From positions 1-64,000 of the forward strand of contig JAGDYZ010000037.1 of assembly GCA_049116335.1 (NCBI GenBank): a stretch of DNA of 64,000 nucleotides, read 5' to 3'. This stretch comes from CANMIH01 sp049116335. Its GTDB lineage: Bacteria > Pseudomonadota > Alphaproteobacteria > Rhodobacterales > Rhodobacteraceae. The position numbers and the translations under genes were made by a program. Shown here piece by piece: positions 25,859-36,700 of this stretch (its first letter is position 1; each line of letters begins with the position of its first letter). Under the pieces are notes generated by a model. It made no database searches and was not told the origin of the DNA. It saw only the letters and a list, made by a program, of their open reading frames with translations.

Positions 25859-28800
25859 ATGGATCTGATCGGTATTGAAAACGAAGCCGAGTTCTTCCCG
25901 TCCGGGACGCTCTCAGATGTTCTGAAGGAAGAGCTTTCCGACATCACGGCCCGGTGGGCGGGCCTTGAGAAGTCAGACCATCCGATCGAGCGGTTGTCCC
26001 GGGTTGCGAGCTCGACCATCGAAGCCCTTCGACAGATCCGGAACAGTTCGGACACGGATCGCAGGACCGAATTGATACGGGAGATGCACCATGCGCTGTT
26101 GAGCGCACTCGGGTATGCTTGGAAGCGCGATGCTGCGTTCACCGCTCTGGCAGGCGCACCGGTTATTCCACTGATCTCCCGGGTGGCCGACGCAGCTGGT
26201 CGGGATGCGCTCTGGGTCATCGAGTCGCCCCTTACGGACGCTGAGGACGAGGCTGCGGACCCGCTCGGGGCGTGTTTTGAGCCTGATCAGTTTCCCGCCG
26301 ACGCAGGCGAAGCGGCGCTTCTGGAACGGACAATCGAGTCCATTCTGGCAGAAGGGGTGTTCGAAATCGCCGACGGGCCGCGCCATGTTCTTGTCCTCGG
26401 CCTTTCGCAGATCGTTCTGATCGACAAGAGGAAATGGCCGGCGAGGTCCGTTCTCCGCTTCGATTTTCAGGAAATCTTCGCCCGCTCGGACCGGGACACG
26501 CTGACCGTGATGGCCTGCCTGATTTCGCTGGAGGCCCGGGTGCCGGAACAGGGTTCACCGATCTCTGACCGGCTTGAAGAGGAGGCGCAGCGGAACGCCA
26601 ACGCCGTCACCACCTCGCTTAAGCGCACAGTTCGGGACGCGATCGAACTCCTCGGTCAGGAGGTTCTGACTGTCACCGGCGGCAAGAACAAAGACGTATG
26701 GATCGACGGGCCTGAGCTGTCGCGCGAATGCCTGCGCTACATGTACCGGCTTCTATTCCTGTTCTACGCCGAGGCGAATCCGCGGCTGAACCTCCTGGAC
26801 CTGAAGAACCCGATCTATGCGACGGGTTATTCCCTGGAAACGCTGCGAGATCTGGAATCCGTTCCTCTGCGCACGACGGCAGATCGGGAGGGAACTTTCC
26901 TCTGGGAAAGCCTACAGCGGACTCTGACGCTTCTCTACACCGGGCTTGATCTCGCCGACGAGGAAAAGGGCAGCGGGTTGCGCCTGCCATCGGTGAAGGT
27001 ATCCCTTCTCGATCCGGCGAGCACGCCGCTTCTAAACGGGCTGATGCTGCGCAACGAGGCGATCCAGAAGGTGATCCGGCTCCTCTCGCTCCGGTCCACC
27101 GGCAAGAGTACGGGCCGGATTTCCTACGCCAAGCTCGGGATCGGCCAGCTGGGCGCGGTCTATGAAACCCTGATCTCCTTCACGGGGGTCGTCGCGAAAA
27201 CAGACCTCATCGAGCTGAAGCCCCGTAAAGGGCGGTCGAATGACGTGGTCAACGACGGCGAAGAGGCGGACACCTCAGAACCGGACGATGAAGTCGAGGA
27301 AGATCTGTTCGGGGACGACGACACTGAGCCGGACGAGACCTTCCGCCGCGACAAGGTCGATCCTCTTGCCCCGAGTTGGTTCGTGCCCCGCAATCGGATC
27401 GGCGAATTCGCCCCGGAAGAGGTCGTGTTCAACGGGTCGGAGGCGCTGGTCTATCCGAAGGGGAACTTCATCTACCGCCTCGCGGGCCGGGACCGGGAGA
27501 AGTCCGCTTCCTACTACACGCCGGAGCCGCTCGCCCGCCTGCTCGTCAAGCATGCGCTCATGGAGCGGTGCCGGGACCTGACGGCAGACGAGCTTTTGGA
27601 GCTGAAGATTCTCGAACCTGCGATGGGATCCGCCGCCTTCCTGGTGGAAACCACGAACCAGCTCGCGGACCTATACCTCGAGCGGAAACAGAAGGAGACG
27701 GGTCAGACGATCCCGCAGGACCGTATCGTGGTCGAGAAGCAGCGGGTCCGGGCCTATATCGCAGACCGGAACTGCTTCGGGGTCGACCTCAATCCGATCG
27801 CGGTGGAGCTGGGCGCGATCTCTCTATGGCTGAACAGTCTTCATGCGAGCGACTTCTCACCGTGGTTCGGGGACCAGCTCCACGCCGGGAACTCCCTGAT
27901 CGGGGCGCGGCGGGCCGCCTACAAACCGGTCCTTCTCAAAGCCAGCTCCCAGAAGGACCTCTGGCTCAACGCCAAACCGGACGAGATCGGTTGGCGCAAT
28001 CGCCTGCCCGAAAACCATGTCTGGCAGTGGCTGCTGCCCGCCAAGGACATGGCGAATTTCGACAAGGACAAGTCGATCAAACCCTTCGCGGGTGACGCGC
28101 AGGAGCAGATCAAGGAATGGCGGAAAGGCGGGTTCTTCAAGAAGCTCGAACCCCACGAGGTCAAGCTGGTCCAGAAACTGAGCCGCGTCGCCGAGGCGCT
28201 GTTCGATCAGGTGGCCGAGGATCTCGCCAAGACCCGGACCGCGGCGAATGACGAGATCACGCTCTGGCCGGACAAGGTCATCGCCGGAAACAAGGGTCTC
28301 GATTTCCACGCAAAGGAGAAGCTGAACGCTCACCTAATCGGGGCTGATCACGCCACTAACACGCTTCCCTACAAGCGGTTGAAGACCGCAATGGATGCGT
28401 GGTGCGCCCTCTGGCTCTGGCCGCTGGACAAGGCGGACCAGCTGCCCAGCCGGGCCGAGTTCCTTCAGGGCATGGCGATGATCCTTGAAGGGGGATTTAC
28501 CCCGGACGGATCACTGGCCGCCCCCAGCATGGACGAGTTCGCCGATCCGTCGCCGGATTTCCTTGATCTGATGGAGCCGGACGCACCCGCACGCGACCTG
28601 TTCAAGGCGGCCGCAAGGCGACAGGACGGACTGTTCCGGGAAACGAATGTCGAGGCGCTGGTTGAGACCTTCGACTGGCTCGGCGTCGCGGTCGCGGTGG
28701 CCGAGCGCGAGCGCTTCGTTCATTTCGACCTGATCTTCGCCGACGTGATGAAGGCGCGGGGCGGGTTCGACGTGATCGTCGGGAACCCGCCCTGGGCGAA

Positions 28801-30709
28801 GCCCTCGTGGAACGAGGGGCTGGTGCTGGCGGATATCGACCCGCTTTATGCGGGGCTGTCGGCGTCGGACGCGAAGAAGGTTCTGGGCGAGGCGCTGCCG
28901 AAGGCACCGCCTGTCCGGCGCGAGGGGCGGACGGTTCCGGCGGTCGAGGCATTCCTTCAGGACTTCGTGTCAACCCGGGGGGCGATGGAGGTAACCTCGT
29001 CCGAGGTGATGAACCCCTTCGCCGGGGGCGGGTCAAACAACCTGTATCGGTGCTTTGTTGACCTATCTTTCCGACTGTTCGCGCCGGATGGTTCTGGTGC
29101 ACTCATCCATCAAGATGGTCATTTAAACGATCCAAAATCAGGCCCGTTCCGTTCGCATTGGTATAGGAGGATCGTTAAGCATTTTGAATTCATTAATCGA
29201 ATAAACTCCAAAATGTTCTCAGAGGTGGGGCCGGAAAAACGGTACAGCTTGAATGTCTATTCATCCAAGATTCATGATCCTGATTTTCTACATATGTCTT
29301 CAGCGTATCTACCGTCGCAGATTGACGATTCGATAAACCACGACGGTGTGGGGCCAATACCTTTGCCAAAAAATGAGGCTGGCACATGGGATACGCGGGG
29401 TCACAAGAATCGAATGGTGAAAATCGATTTGGAGGCGTTAGGGGTTTTCCATCGTCTTTCTGAGGATCCCAATACGCCTCTTGATCAGACAAGAATGATG
29501 TTGCTGTATAGCTCTAGTACAATTACGGCAATAAAGAGGATGTCAGTTTTCTCAAGTGTTCGCCAATGCGTTCCAGAAATCTCTTATAATTTAATGCTTG
29601 ATGAGACAATTGCAGGATCTGGGCGGTCTCCGATTTTGCGAAAGACTGATTTCCCGGAGTCAATTTCGGAGGTTATATTTTCAGGCCCAATGATATATGT
29701 CGGGAATCCTCTTTTTAAGAGCCCAAGGGCTGGGTGTAGGTCAAATCGAGATTATGATGTCATCTGTTTGGACAGAATTAATGAAAGTTACCTACCTCGA
29801 ACGAATTTTCAATGGGTTCGAGGTGCGTCGAGATTGCAACATGGGGATTATTTTGGGGACGCGGGGGAATCTTATCGTTTGGCATTTAGGAAAATGCTTG
29901 CGGTAAATAGTGAGCGGACTTTAATTCCTGCAATACTGCCACCTGGAGCGGCCCACATAAGTGGCATCGCCAGCCTTCGATTTCCGTCAAATCGGGAAAT
30001 GCTTAACTTTGCGGCGTTAACAAGCTCAATTATCTACGACTTTTTTACAAAATTGAAAGGCCGCCAAAACCTCTATGAAGATGATTTACTGGATTTGCCA
30101 TGGGTCGAACTTCCAGATTATGCTCTTTTACAGATACTCCGCCTTAATTGTTTAACCCCATCCTATGCGAGATTGTGGGAGTGTAGTGGAGTTGAAGTTG
30201 AGCGATTTAATTGGAACCGTAAGCGTGACCCTATGTGTTGCGAAGCACCTGATGTGGGAGAAAAGTGGAGTTCAGATGTTGGCTTGAAAATTGAACTACA
30301 TAGAAGGCAGGCATTGATTGAGATCGATGTTCTAGTGGCGCAGACTCTCGGTCTTAGCCTTGAAATGCTCGTCAATATCTATCGATCTCACTTTCCAATT
30401 TTAAAAGATAATGAAGCGGGGACATACTACGATGCCTACGGGAAAATCGTGTGGACCAAATCCGTAGGCCTGCCTCGAACGGGATTTTTAACTGAAGGAA
30501 ACTCAAATCCGTCCTATGCAAAATGGCTTAAAATAATAGAATCTAATGAGTTGTTCCTAGAATGTGATGCTGTTGTTGACTATCAGCCAGGAGGTCCAAG
30601 GCCAGAGCGTAGGAAATTTATAGGCCCCTTTAACTCTTACATACGTGAGGCTGACTATGAGGAGGCTTGGGCCCATTTTGAGCGGCTGAAATCCGAAGAG
30701 GCCGTCTGA
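25859..30709 (+). CDS. Eco57I/PglX-like N6-adenine DNA methyltransferase (DrmMI-like)
   Basis: A 1616-residue predicted adenine methyltransferase. Seen: SAM-binding motif I ILEPAMGSAAFLVE (about residue 585) and catalytic motif IV DVIVGNPPWAKPS (about 970). An acidic linker (about 470-490) separates an N-terminal helical domain from the catalytic part. It would methylate host DNA to distinguish self from phage, as PglX in BREX and DrmMI in DISARM do. The C-terminal part from about base 29045 to 30650 is much richer in AT and rare-looking codons than the rest of the gene, suggesting that the target-recognition region has been exchanged by recombination. Start at 25859 by 4-nt spacing from the previous stop; the next gene begins 1 nt after the stop. 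Confidence 0.85.
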   Translation: MDLIGIENEAEFFPSGTLSDVLKEELSDITARWAGLEKSDHPIERLSRVASSTIEALRQIRNSSDTDRRTELIREMHHALLSALGYAWKRDAAFTALAGAPVIPLISRVADAAGRDALWVIESPLTDAEDEAADPLGACFEPDQFPADAGEAALLERTIESILAEGVFEIADGPRHVLVLGLSQIVLIDKRKWPARSVLRFDFQEIFARSDRDTLTVMACLISLEARVPEQGSPISDRLEEEAQRNANAVTTSLKRTVRDAIELLGQEVLTVTGGKNKDVWIDGPELSRECLRYMYRLLFLFYAEANPRLNLLDLKNPIYATGYSLETLRDLESVPLRTTADREGTFLWESLQRTLTLLYTGLDLADEEKGSGLRLPSVKVSLLDPASTPLLNGLMLRNEAIQKVIRLLSLRSTGKSTGRISYAKLGIGQLGAVYETLISFTGVVAKTDLIELKPRKGRSNDVVNDGEEADTSEPDDEVEEDLFGDDDTEPDETFRRDKVDPLAPSWFVPRNRIGEFAPEEVVFNGSEALVYPKGNFIYRLAGRDREKSASYYTPEPLARLLVKHALMERCRDLTADELLELKILEPAMGSAAFLVETTNQLADLYLERKQKETGQTIPQDRIVVEKQRVRAYIADRNCFGVDLNPIAVELGAISLWLNSLHASDFSPWFGDQLHAGNSLIGARRAAYKPVLLKASSQKDLWLNAKPDEIGWRNRLPENHVWQWLLPAKDMANFDKDKSIKPFAGDAQEQIKEWRKGGFFKKLEPHEVKLVQKLSRVAEALFDQVAEDLAKTRTAANDEITLWPDKVIAGNKGLDFHAKEKLNAHLIGADHATNTLPYKRLKTAMDAWCALWLWPLDKADQLPSRAEFLQGMAMILEGGFTPDGSLAAPSMDEFADPSPDFLDLMEPDAPARDLFKAAARRQDGLFRETNVEALVETFDWLGVAVAVAERERFVHFDLIFADVMKARGGFDVIVGNPPWAKPSWNEGLVLADIDPLYAGLSASDAKKVLGEALPKAPPVRREGRTVPAVEAFLQDFVSTRGAMEVTSSEVMNPFAGGGSNNLYRCFVDLSFRLFAPDGSGALIHQDGHLNDPKSGPFRSHWYRRIVKHFEFINRINSKMFSEVGPEKRYSLNVYSSKIHDPDFLHMSSAYLPSQIDDSINHDGVGPIPLPKNEAGTWDTRGHKNRMVKIDLEALGVFHRLSEDPNTPLDQTRMMLLYSSSTITAIKRMSVFSSVRQCVPEISYNLMLDETIAGSGRSPILRKTDFPESISEVIFSGPMIYVGNPLFKSPRAGCRSNRDYDVICLDRINESYLPRTNFQWVRGASRLQHGDYFGDAGESYRLAFRKMLAVNSERTLIPAILPPGAAHISGIASLRFPSNREMLNFAALTSSIIYDFFTKLKGRQNLYEDDLLDLPWVELPDYALLQILRLNCLTPSYARLWECSGVEVERFNWNRKRDPMCCEAPDVGEKWSSDVGLKIELHRRQALIEIDVLVAQTLGLSLEMLVNIYRSHFPILKDNEAGTYYDAYGKIVWTKSVGLPRTGFLTEGNSNPSYAKWLKIIESNELFLECDAVVDYQPGGPRPERRKFIGPFNSYIREADYEEAWAHFERLKSEEAV

Positions 30710-30710
30710 G

Positions 30711-33700
30711 ATGAACCCGATCCTCCTCGCCCGTCATGTGCAGGACAGTCTGCGCGAACTGGTCCACACGACGCTGAACAGCACCAGCCCCGCCTTCGAG
30801 GGGATGGTGGACCGGTTCATTGCCGAGCCCGCAAACTTCCTCAAGGGCCCGTGGATCTCTGTCGATATGCCATTCCGGCAGATCGACGGGGCGAAGGACG
30901 GGACCTGGGCGCAGCCCTTCCCGGAGGTGCCGCTGAAGTTCGCGCCCTACCAGCACCAGACGGACGCCTTTGCCCGGCTGAGCGGAGAGGCGATGCGCTC
31001 GACACTGGTTGCGACAGGGACCGGTTCGGGCAAGACGGAATCCTATTTGTGGCCGATCCTCGACCACTGTCGTCGGAACAAGGGAGAGCCCGGGATCAAG
31101 GCCATCCTGATCTATCCGATGAACGCGCTGGCGAGCGACCAGGCGCGCCGGATCGCGGCGGCGATCACCGAGATCCCATCTTTGAGCGGGGTCCGGGCCG
31201 GGATCTATGCGGATAAGGAGCCGAGTAACCCAACCCATGAGGTGACGGCAGACAGCGTGATCACGCATCGGGAGACGATGCGGAAGACCCCGCCCGACAT
31301 CCTGCTTACGAATTACAAGATGCTCGACTACCTGCTGCTGCGCGGCCGGGACAAGCCCTTATGGGCATGCAACGACCCCGAGACGCTCCGGTTTCTGGTG
31401 GTGGACGAGATGCACACCTTCGACGGGGCGCAGGGTGCAGATCTTGCCCTCCTGCTACGGCGTCTGAAACACCGCTTGAACACCCCGAAAGGTCATCTGA
31501 TCTGCGTGGGGTCTTCGGCCACGCTCGGCGCGGGTGAAGATGCAAAGGTCGATCTGCGGCGGTATGCCGAGACGATTTTCGGGGAACCCTTCGATGAAGG
31601 AGCGGTGGTGACGGAGACCCGGAAGACGCCGAACGAGGTTTTTGGGGATCCGGAATATCTCGAGCGTCCGGACCCGGCGGAAATCCACGCGGCTCTTCTA
31701 GAGGCCGAAGAAATGGACCAGGCCACTGCCGCACATCGCCTGGCGATAGCCCTGTTCCCCGACCGGACCGATCCGGACCTCGCCTGCCTTGACGAGGGCG
31801 ATGCCGCCGACCCAGCCTGGCGGATTGCGCTTGGTGAGCGGCTGAAAGAACACCATCTGTGTCAGCGGGTCCTCAAGATCATCGCCGAACATAAAGGTCC
31901 GGCCCCACTTGAGGCGATCGCCGCCGGGCTCGGACAGGTCCGGGTCCTTCGGGACTGGTCAGAGGCCGATCATCGTGCGCTTGCGGAATTGGTCGTGGCG
32001 CTGGTCGCCTGGGCACGATCCGGTTCGGCCGATAGTCCACGGCCCCTGTTTAACGTCAGGCTCCAGCTATGGATCCGCGAAATGGCGCGGATGGTGACGA
32101 ACCTGCCCCGGACCGAGGCGGGAGGCATCAGGTCCCGGATGGACCTGTTCCATGCGCTGGATCTCGACCGGCACGCTCTGCGCCGGTCACTCCCGATTGT
32201 GAACTGTAACCGCTGCGGGGCCACCGCGCATGTCGGGCGGCTGAACCCGAACTCGACCGCCTGCTGGGCCCCGCTCGAGCAACTTTACGAAGAGTTCTTC
32301 GATGACAACGCCGGCGGAAAGGTCCGACTTTTCTATCACGAGAGCCTTGATCGGATGGTTCCAGCGGCCGGCGGCGGTGTGCGGATCGTGAAGGGGCTTC
32401 TGGACGCCGAAAGCATCGAATTCACCCCGTCAGACCACGACAATCTCGAGACCGGCCCCGCCGCACCTGTCTGGATGTATGACCCTACGGATACAACAAC
32501 GGGGCGGATCGACCGATCCTGCCCGGCCTGCGGTCAGGCGCGCGGTCTCCTGCTTTTCGGGATGCGGGCAGCCCGCTTGACGACCGGGATCACGGGGACC
32601 CTCTACACCTCGGCTCAGAACGAAGAAGAGCCGGAGGCGAAGCCGCGGTTCCTGATGTTCTCGGATTCCGTGCAGGATGCGGCGCATCGGGCGGCGGTGG
32701 CCGAGACCCGGAACGCCCTTTCGGTCTACCAGAAATCCCTCTTCACCGCTCTTGAGGAAGCTGAAACCGATGGGATGAGCCTCGCGGAGGTGATCGAAAC
32801 CGTTCCTGCTGCCCAGCTCGAAAAACATGGGCCGGATGCCTTCACCGCGCTCTACATTCCGAAAGAGCAAACCTGGCGGAGCCGATACCAGGACCTGATC
32901 CGGGCCGAGACCTCGATCACCGACACGGGCTTCCTGCGTCACATGACGCTACGCCTCGGGTGGGAGTACTTCGTTGACCTGAGCTATCGGTCGCATTTCA
33001 GTCACACGCTTGAAGCGAACGGCATGGCTGCAGCGGATGTATCTGCCGATCTTCTGAACGCTTCTGCGGAGCGGCTTGCCCGAGAGCTCAAGAACGACCT
33101 TCCAGGTGCCCCGGACATCGACCCGGCGGTTCTTACCCTGTTTCTTTCGGGCGTTGTTCAGCGTATGCGCCGTCAAGGGTCAGTTGCGCATCCCTATATC
33201 GCCAGCGCGATTGCTACGGCGTCGGGCGCTCGCGGCCTGAACTGGTTCGCGGCGGCGTCCCAAATGGGGGTCGGCAGGACCGGAACGCTTCCGACCCCGG
33301 ACAGTCGGCGCGGCCTTGCGCCCATCCCGGTAACACTGGCTTACCCGCCGATCGGGTTCGAGCGTATCACGAAATCGCAGGGGGTAAGCTGGTATCGGGA
33401 CTGGCTTTTCCGGACGCTCGGTCAGGAAGATCTCCGCTATGGAACCGAACCGGATACGATCTACCCGATGGTTCTGCAGCGCCTTGAGGCGGACAGCATC
33501 CTGCGCCGCGTCAACGGTCCGGACGGGCAGAATCGGCACGCCTGGCTAATCGACCCGGACAAGATCACGGTCACGACCAGGGCGATCGGGCTCACCTGTG
33601 ACCGCTGTGGTCGGCAGGAGACGGCCCTCGCGGAGAACGAGGCCGTCGCGGCGGGATCCCCCTGCACCAAGATCGGCTGTTCCGGGCATCTCGTGGTGGC

Positions 33701-36700
33701 GGGAATGCCGCCGCGCCCGGCTCTGCGCCGATCCCTTCAATCCGACCGGAACCACCGGGTTGTCGCGCGCGAGCATACCGGCATCCTCGAAACCGATGAG
33801 CGGCTGAGGGTCGAGACCGGGTTCATCAACGGCGAGACACGGTGGGCCCCGAACCTGATTTCTGCGACCCCGACCCTGGAGATGGGGATCGACATCGGGG
33901 ACCTCTCGACCCTGCTTCTGGGCTCGGTGCCCCCGGAGGAGGCGAATTACGTCCAGCGTATGGGGCGGAGCGGGCGGCGCGACGGGAATGCCCTAAACAT
34001 GGTCCTCGCTAATTCGCGGGCCCATGACCTTCAGTTCTGGGAAGATCCGACCCCGATGCTGGCGGGCCAGGTGCGCCCACCCGGGGTCTTCCTTGCGGCA
34101 GAAGAGGTCCTTCTGCGCCAGGTCACGGCTTTCACCCTTGATACCTATGTCGCGGCCTCTGCAGAGGCGGGGGATTATGGGAAGGTGCGCGATGTCCTGA
34201 AACGCCGCTCCTCCGGGGCGACGGAGGGCTTCCCCATTGAATGGCTGGATCTGGTCCGGGCCAGGGGGGATGAGTTGGCGACGGCCTTCCTGGCAGGGCT
34301 TCCGCCAGATGTTCAGGTGCGCACCGATCTGGTGAACCGGGTTCGTGGCTTCCTTACCGGGACCGACCAAACCTCGATCGGGTGGCGGATCGGCGCGGCA
34401 TTCGACGGCGCAGCCGCCGAGAAGGCTCGGCTGATCGAGAAGCGCGAGGAGGCCACGAAGGAGCTGACTCGGCTGCGGAAACGTCGCGCCGAGCTGACCG
34501 ATGACGAGTTCGAGAAGCGCGAGGGCGAGATTGCGCGGGACCGGACCGAGATCAACCGGTTGATCCGGAGCGGGATTGATGACGTGTCGGTGATCAAATT
34601 CCTCACCGACAAAGGGATCCTGCCGAACTATGCCTTCCCGGAAGAGGGCGTGAAGCTCACCTCGATCCTGTCGCGCCGAAACGATCCTTCCAAGTCCGCC
34701 TCGAAAGATGAGGATGGGCTTCTCTATGTGGAGTATTCCCGCCCGGCCAGTTCGGCCCTTTCAGAGTTCGCCCCGGGCCAGTTCTTCTATGCGAACGGGC
34801 GGCAGGTCGAAATCGAGCGGATCGAGATCGGGAAGGAAGATCTAAGCCGCTGGACCTTCTGTCCCTCCTGTTCCCATGTCGCGGATCGGATCGAAGGCGC
34901 GGAAACCAGTACCTGCCCGCGCTGCGGGGATGAGATGTGGTCCGACTCCGGGTCCAACCACGATGTCGTCCAGCTCAAATCCGTGATCTCTGTGGACAGC
35001 GAGGAGAAGGCAGCGATCCGGGATGGGGATCAGCGCGACCAGAGACAGTTCGACCGTGTCCTGATGCCGTTCCACGGGCCGGAAGACATCGCCTCTTCCT
35101 GGTTCACTAGCCGGGACAATGGCGCGCCCTTCGGGTTTGAGTTCCTGCCCCACTGTACCTTCCGGGACGTCAACTTCGGCCGGAAATCAGCACTTCCGGG
35201 CCCGAAAATCGCCGGCGAGAAGCGACCGGCTCAACCGTTCCTGATATGCCGTCATTGCGGCACGCTGCAGAGGCCGGCGAAGGACCAGGACGATCGCGGG
35301 ACCCATCCGCCGAGCTGTAAAGTCATGCGCGAACCGGATCTCGCTCGCGAGAGGTGGGAGACCGGGGTCTTCCTGATGCGGAAGTTTGATACCGAAGCAA
35401 TCCGGATCGTGATCCCTGTCGTCGGTGAGGCGGATGACGATGATCTGAAAAGCTTCGTCGCGGCGATCAGCCTTGGCATGCGCCGACATTTCGCGGGGAA
35501 GGTCGACCACCTCCGCTCCACGATCTTCGCTGCCCAGCTCGACGGCATGACCACCGTCCGCAGCCTCTACCTCTATGATGCGGTCCCGGGCGGGTCCGGG
35601 TATCTGCGGCAGGTCGGAGAGCACCCGGACACGATGAAGGCGGTGATCAGTCGCGCGGCTGAGGCGCTTCGGGACTGTTCCTGTAACCAGGAAGTGGATC
35701 GGAATGGCTGCTTCCGCTGCGTGAAGCCGTATCGGTCCCAGTTCGGACCTGGTGAACCGGATCGGGATCGCGCCCGTCAAATGATGGAAGCGATCCTGCA
35801 GAAGTGGGACAGCCTAAGCCGGACCGAGACCGGGATCGACGCGTCGATCCGGGATGCCATGGTCGAAAGTGCGCTCGAGAAGCGACTTCTGAACGCCCTT
35901 GCAACGCGGTATGGGGACGATGCACTGACCCCGCAGGTTCTCTCGGGTGGGCGTCGCGGTTTTGTGCTGCGCGCAGGTCCCAAGGACCGGCCTCGGCTCT
36001 GGACGATCGAACCCCAGGTCCAGATCGATGCCCGTTTCAAGGGTCTCCCACGCAAAAGGGTCGACTTCCTTCTTACACCGACAGGTCAAACCGGGGCGGT
36101 GCCCGTCGTTCTTGAGATGGACGGGCTTGAGTATCACGCCGATACCGTTGCTCAGGACCTGCTCGACCGGGTGCTGATGATCCGGTCAGGTCAGGTCCGG
36201 GTCTGGACCCTCGCCTGGGCAGACTTAGACGCGGAGAACCGGTCCTTCCTGAATCCGCTTGCGGAACCCGCCCTTAGTGCAGACAAAGTCGGGCGGCTCG
36301 CCCGGGTCGGCGCCTTCCCGGGTTTCGCAGACAAGATCGAAAATGTCCGGGCCCTTCAAGGGGAAAGCTCCCTCGAGGGGTTCTGGCGCCTTCTGGACGG
36401 CAAGAGGGATGATGATCTTCCGAGCCGGTCGATCTTGACCCGGGGCTTTGTCGCGACCGGGCGTCCGCTCGATCAGCTGCCACGCCAGGCCTCCCTGACG
36501 GAAGAGGGGCGGCAGTTCCTGCTGACACCGGGCCTGACAGAGCATATCGGGGCGGGGGTGCTCGACCTCTATCTGGCCTGCAAGCAGATCTCTCCGACGG
36601 AATGGGTGGGAACAGACGAAGATATTCGGCTTCTTCTGCGCGCTGAACTTCCCGATCCGGGCAACGAGCCTGCGGCGAAAGCCCTCTATGCCGAGGCCTG

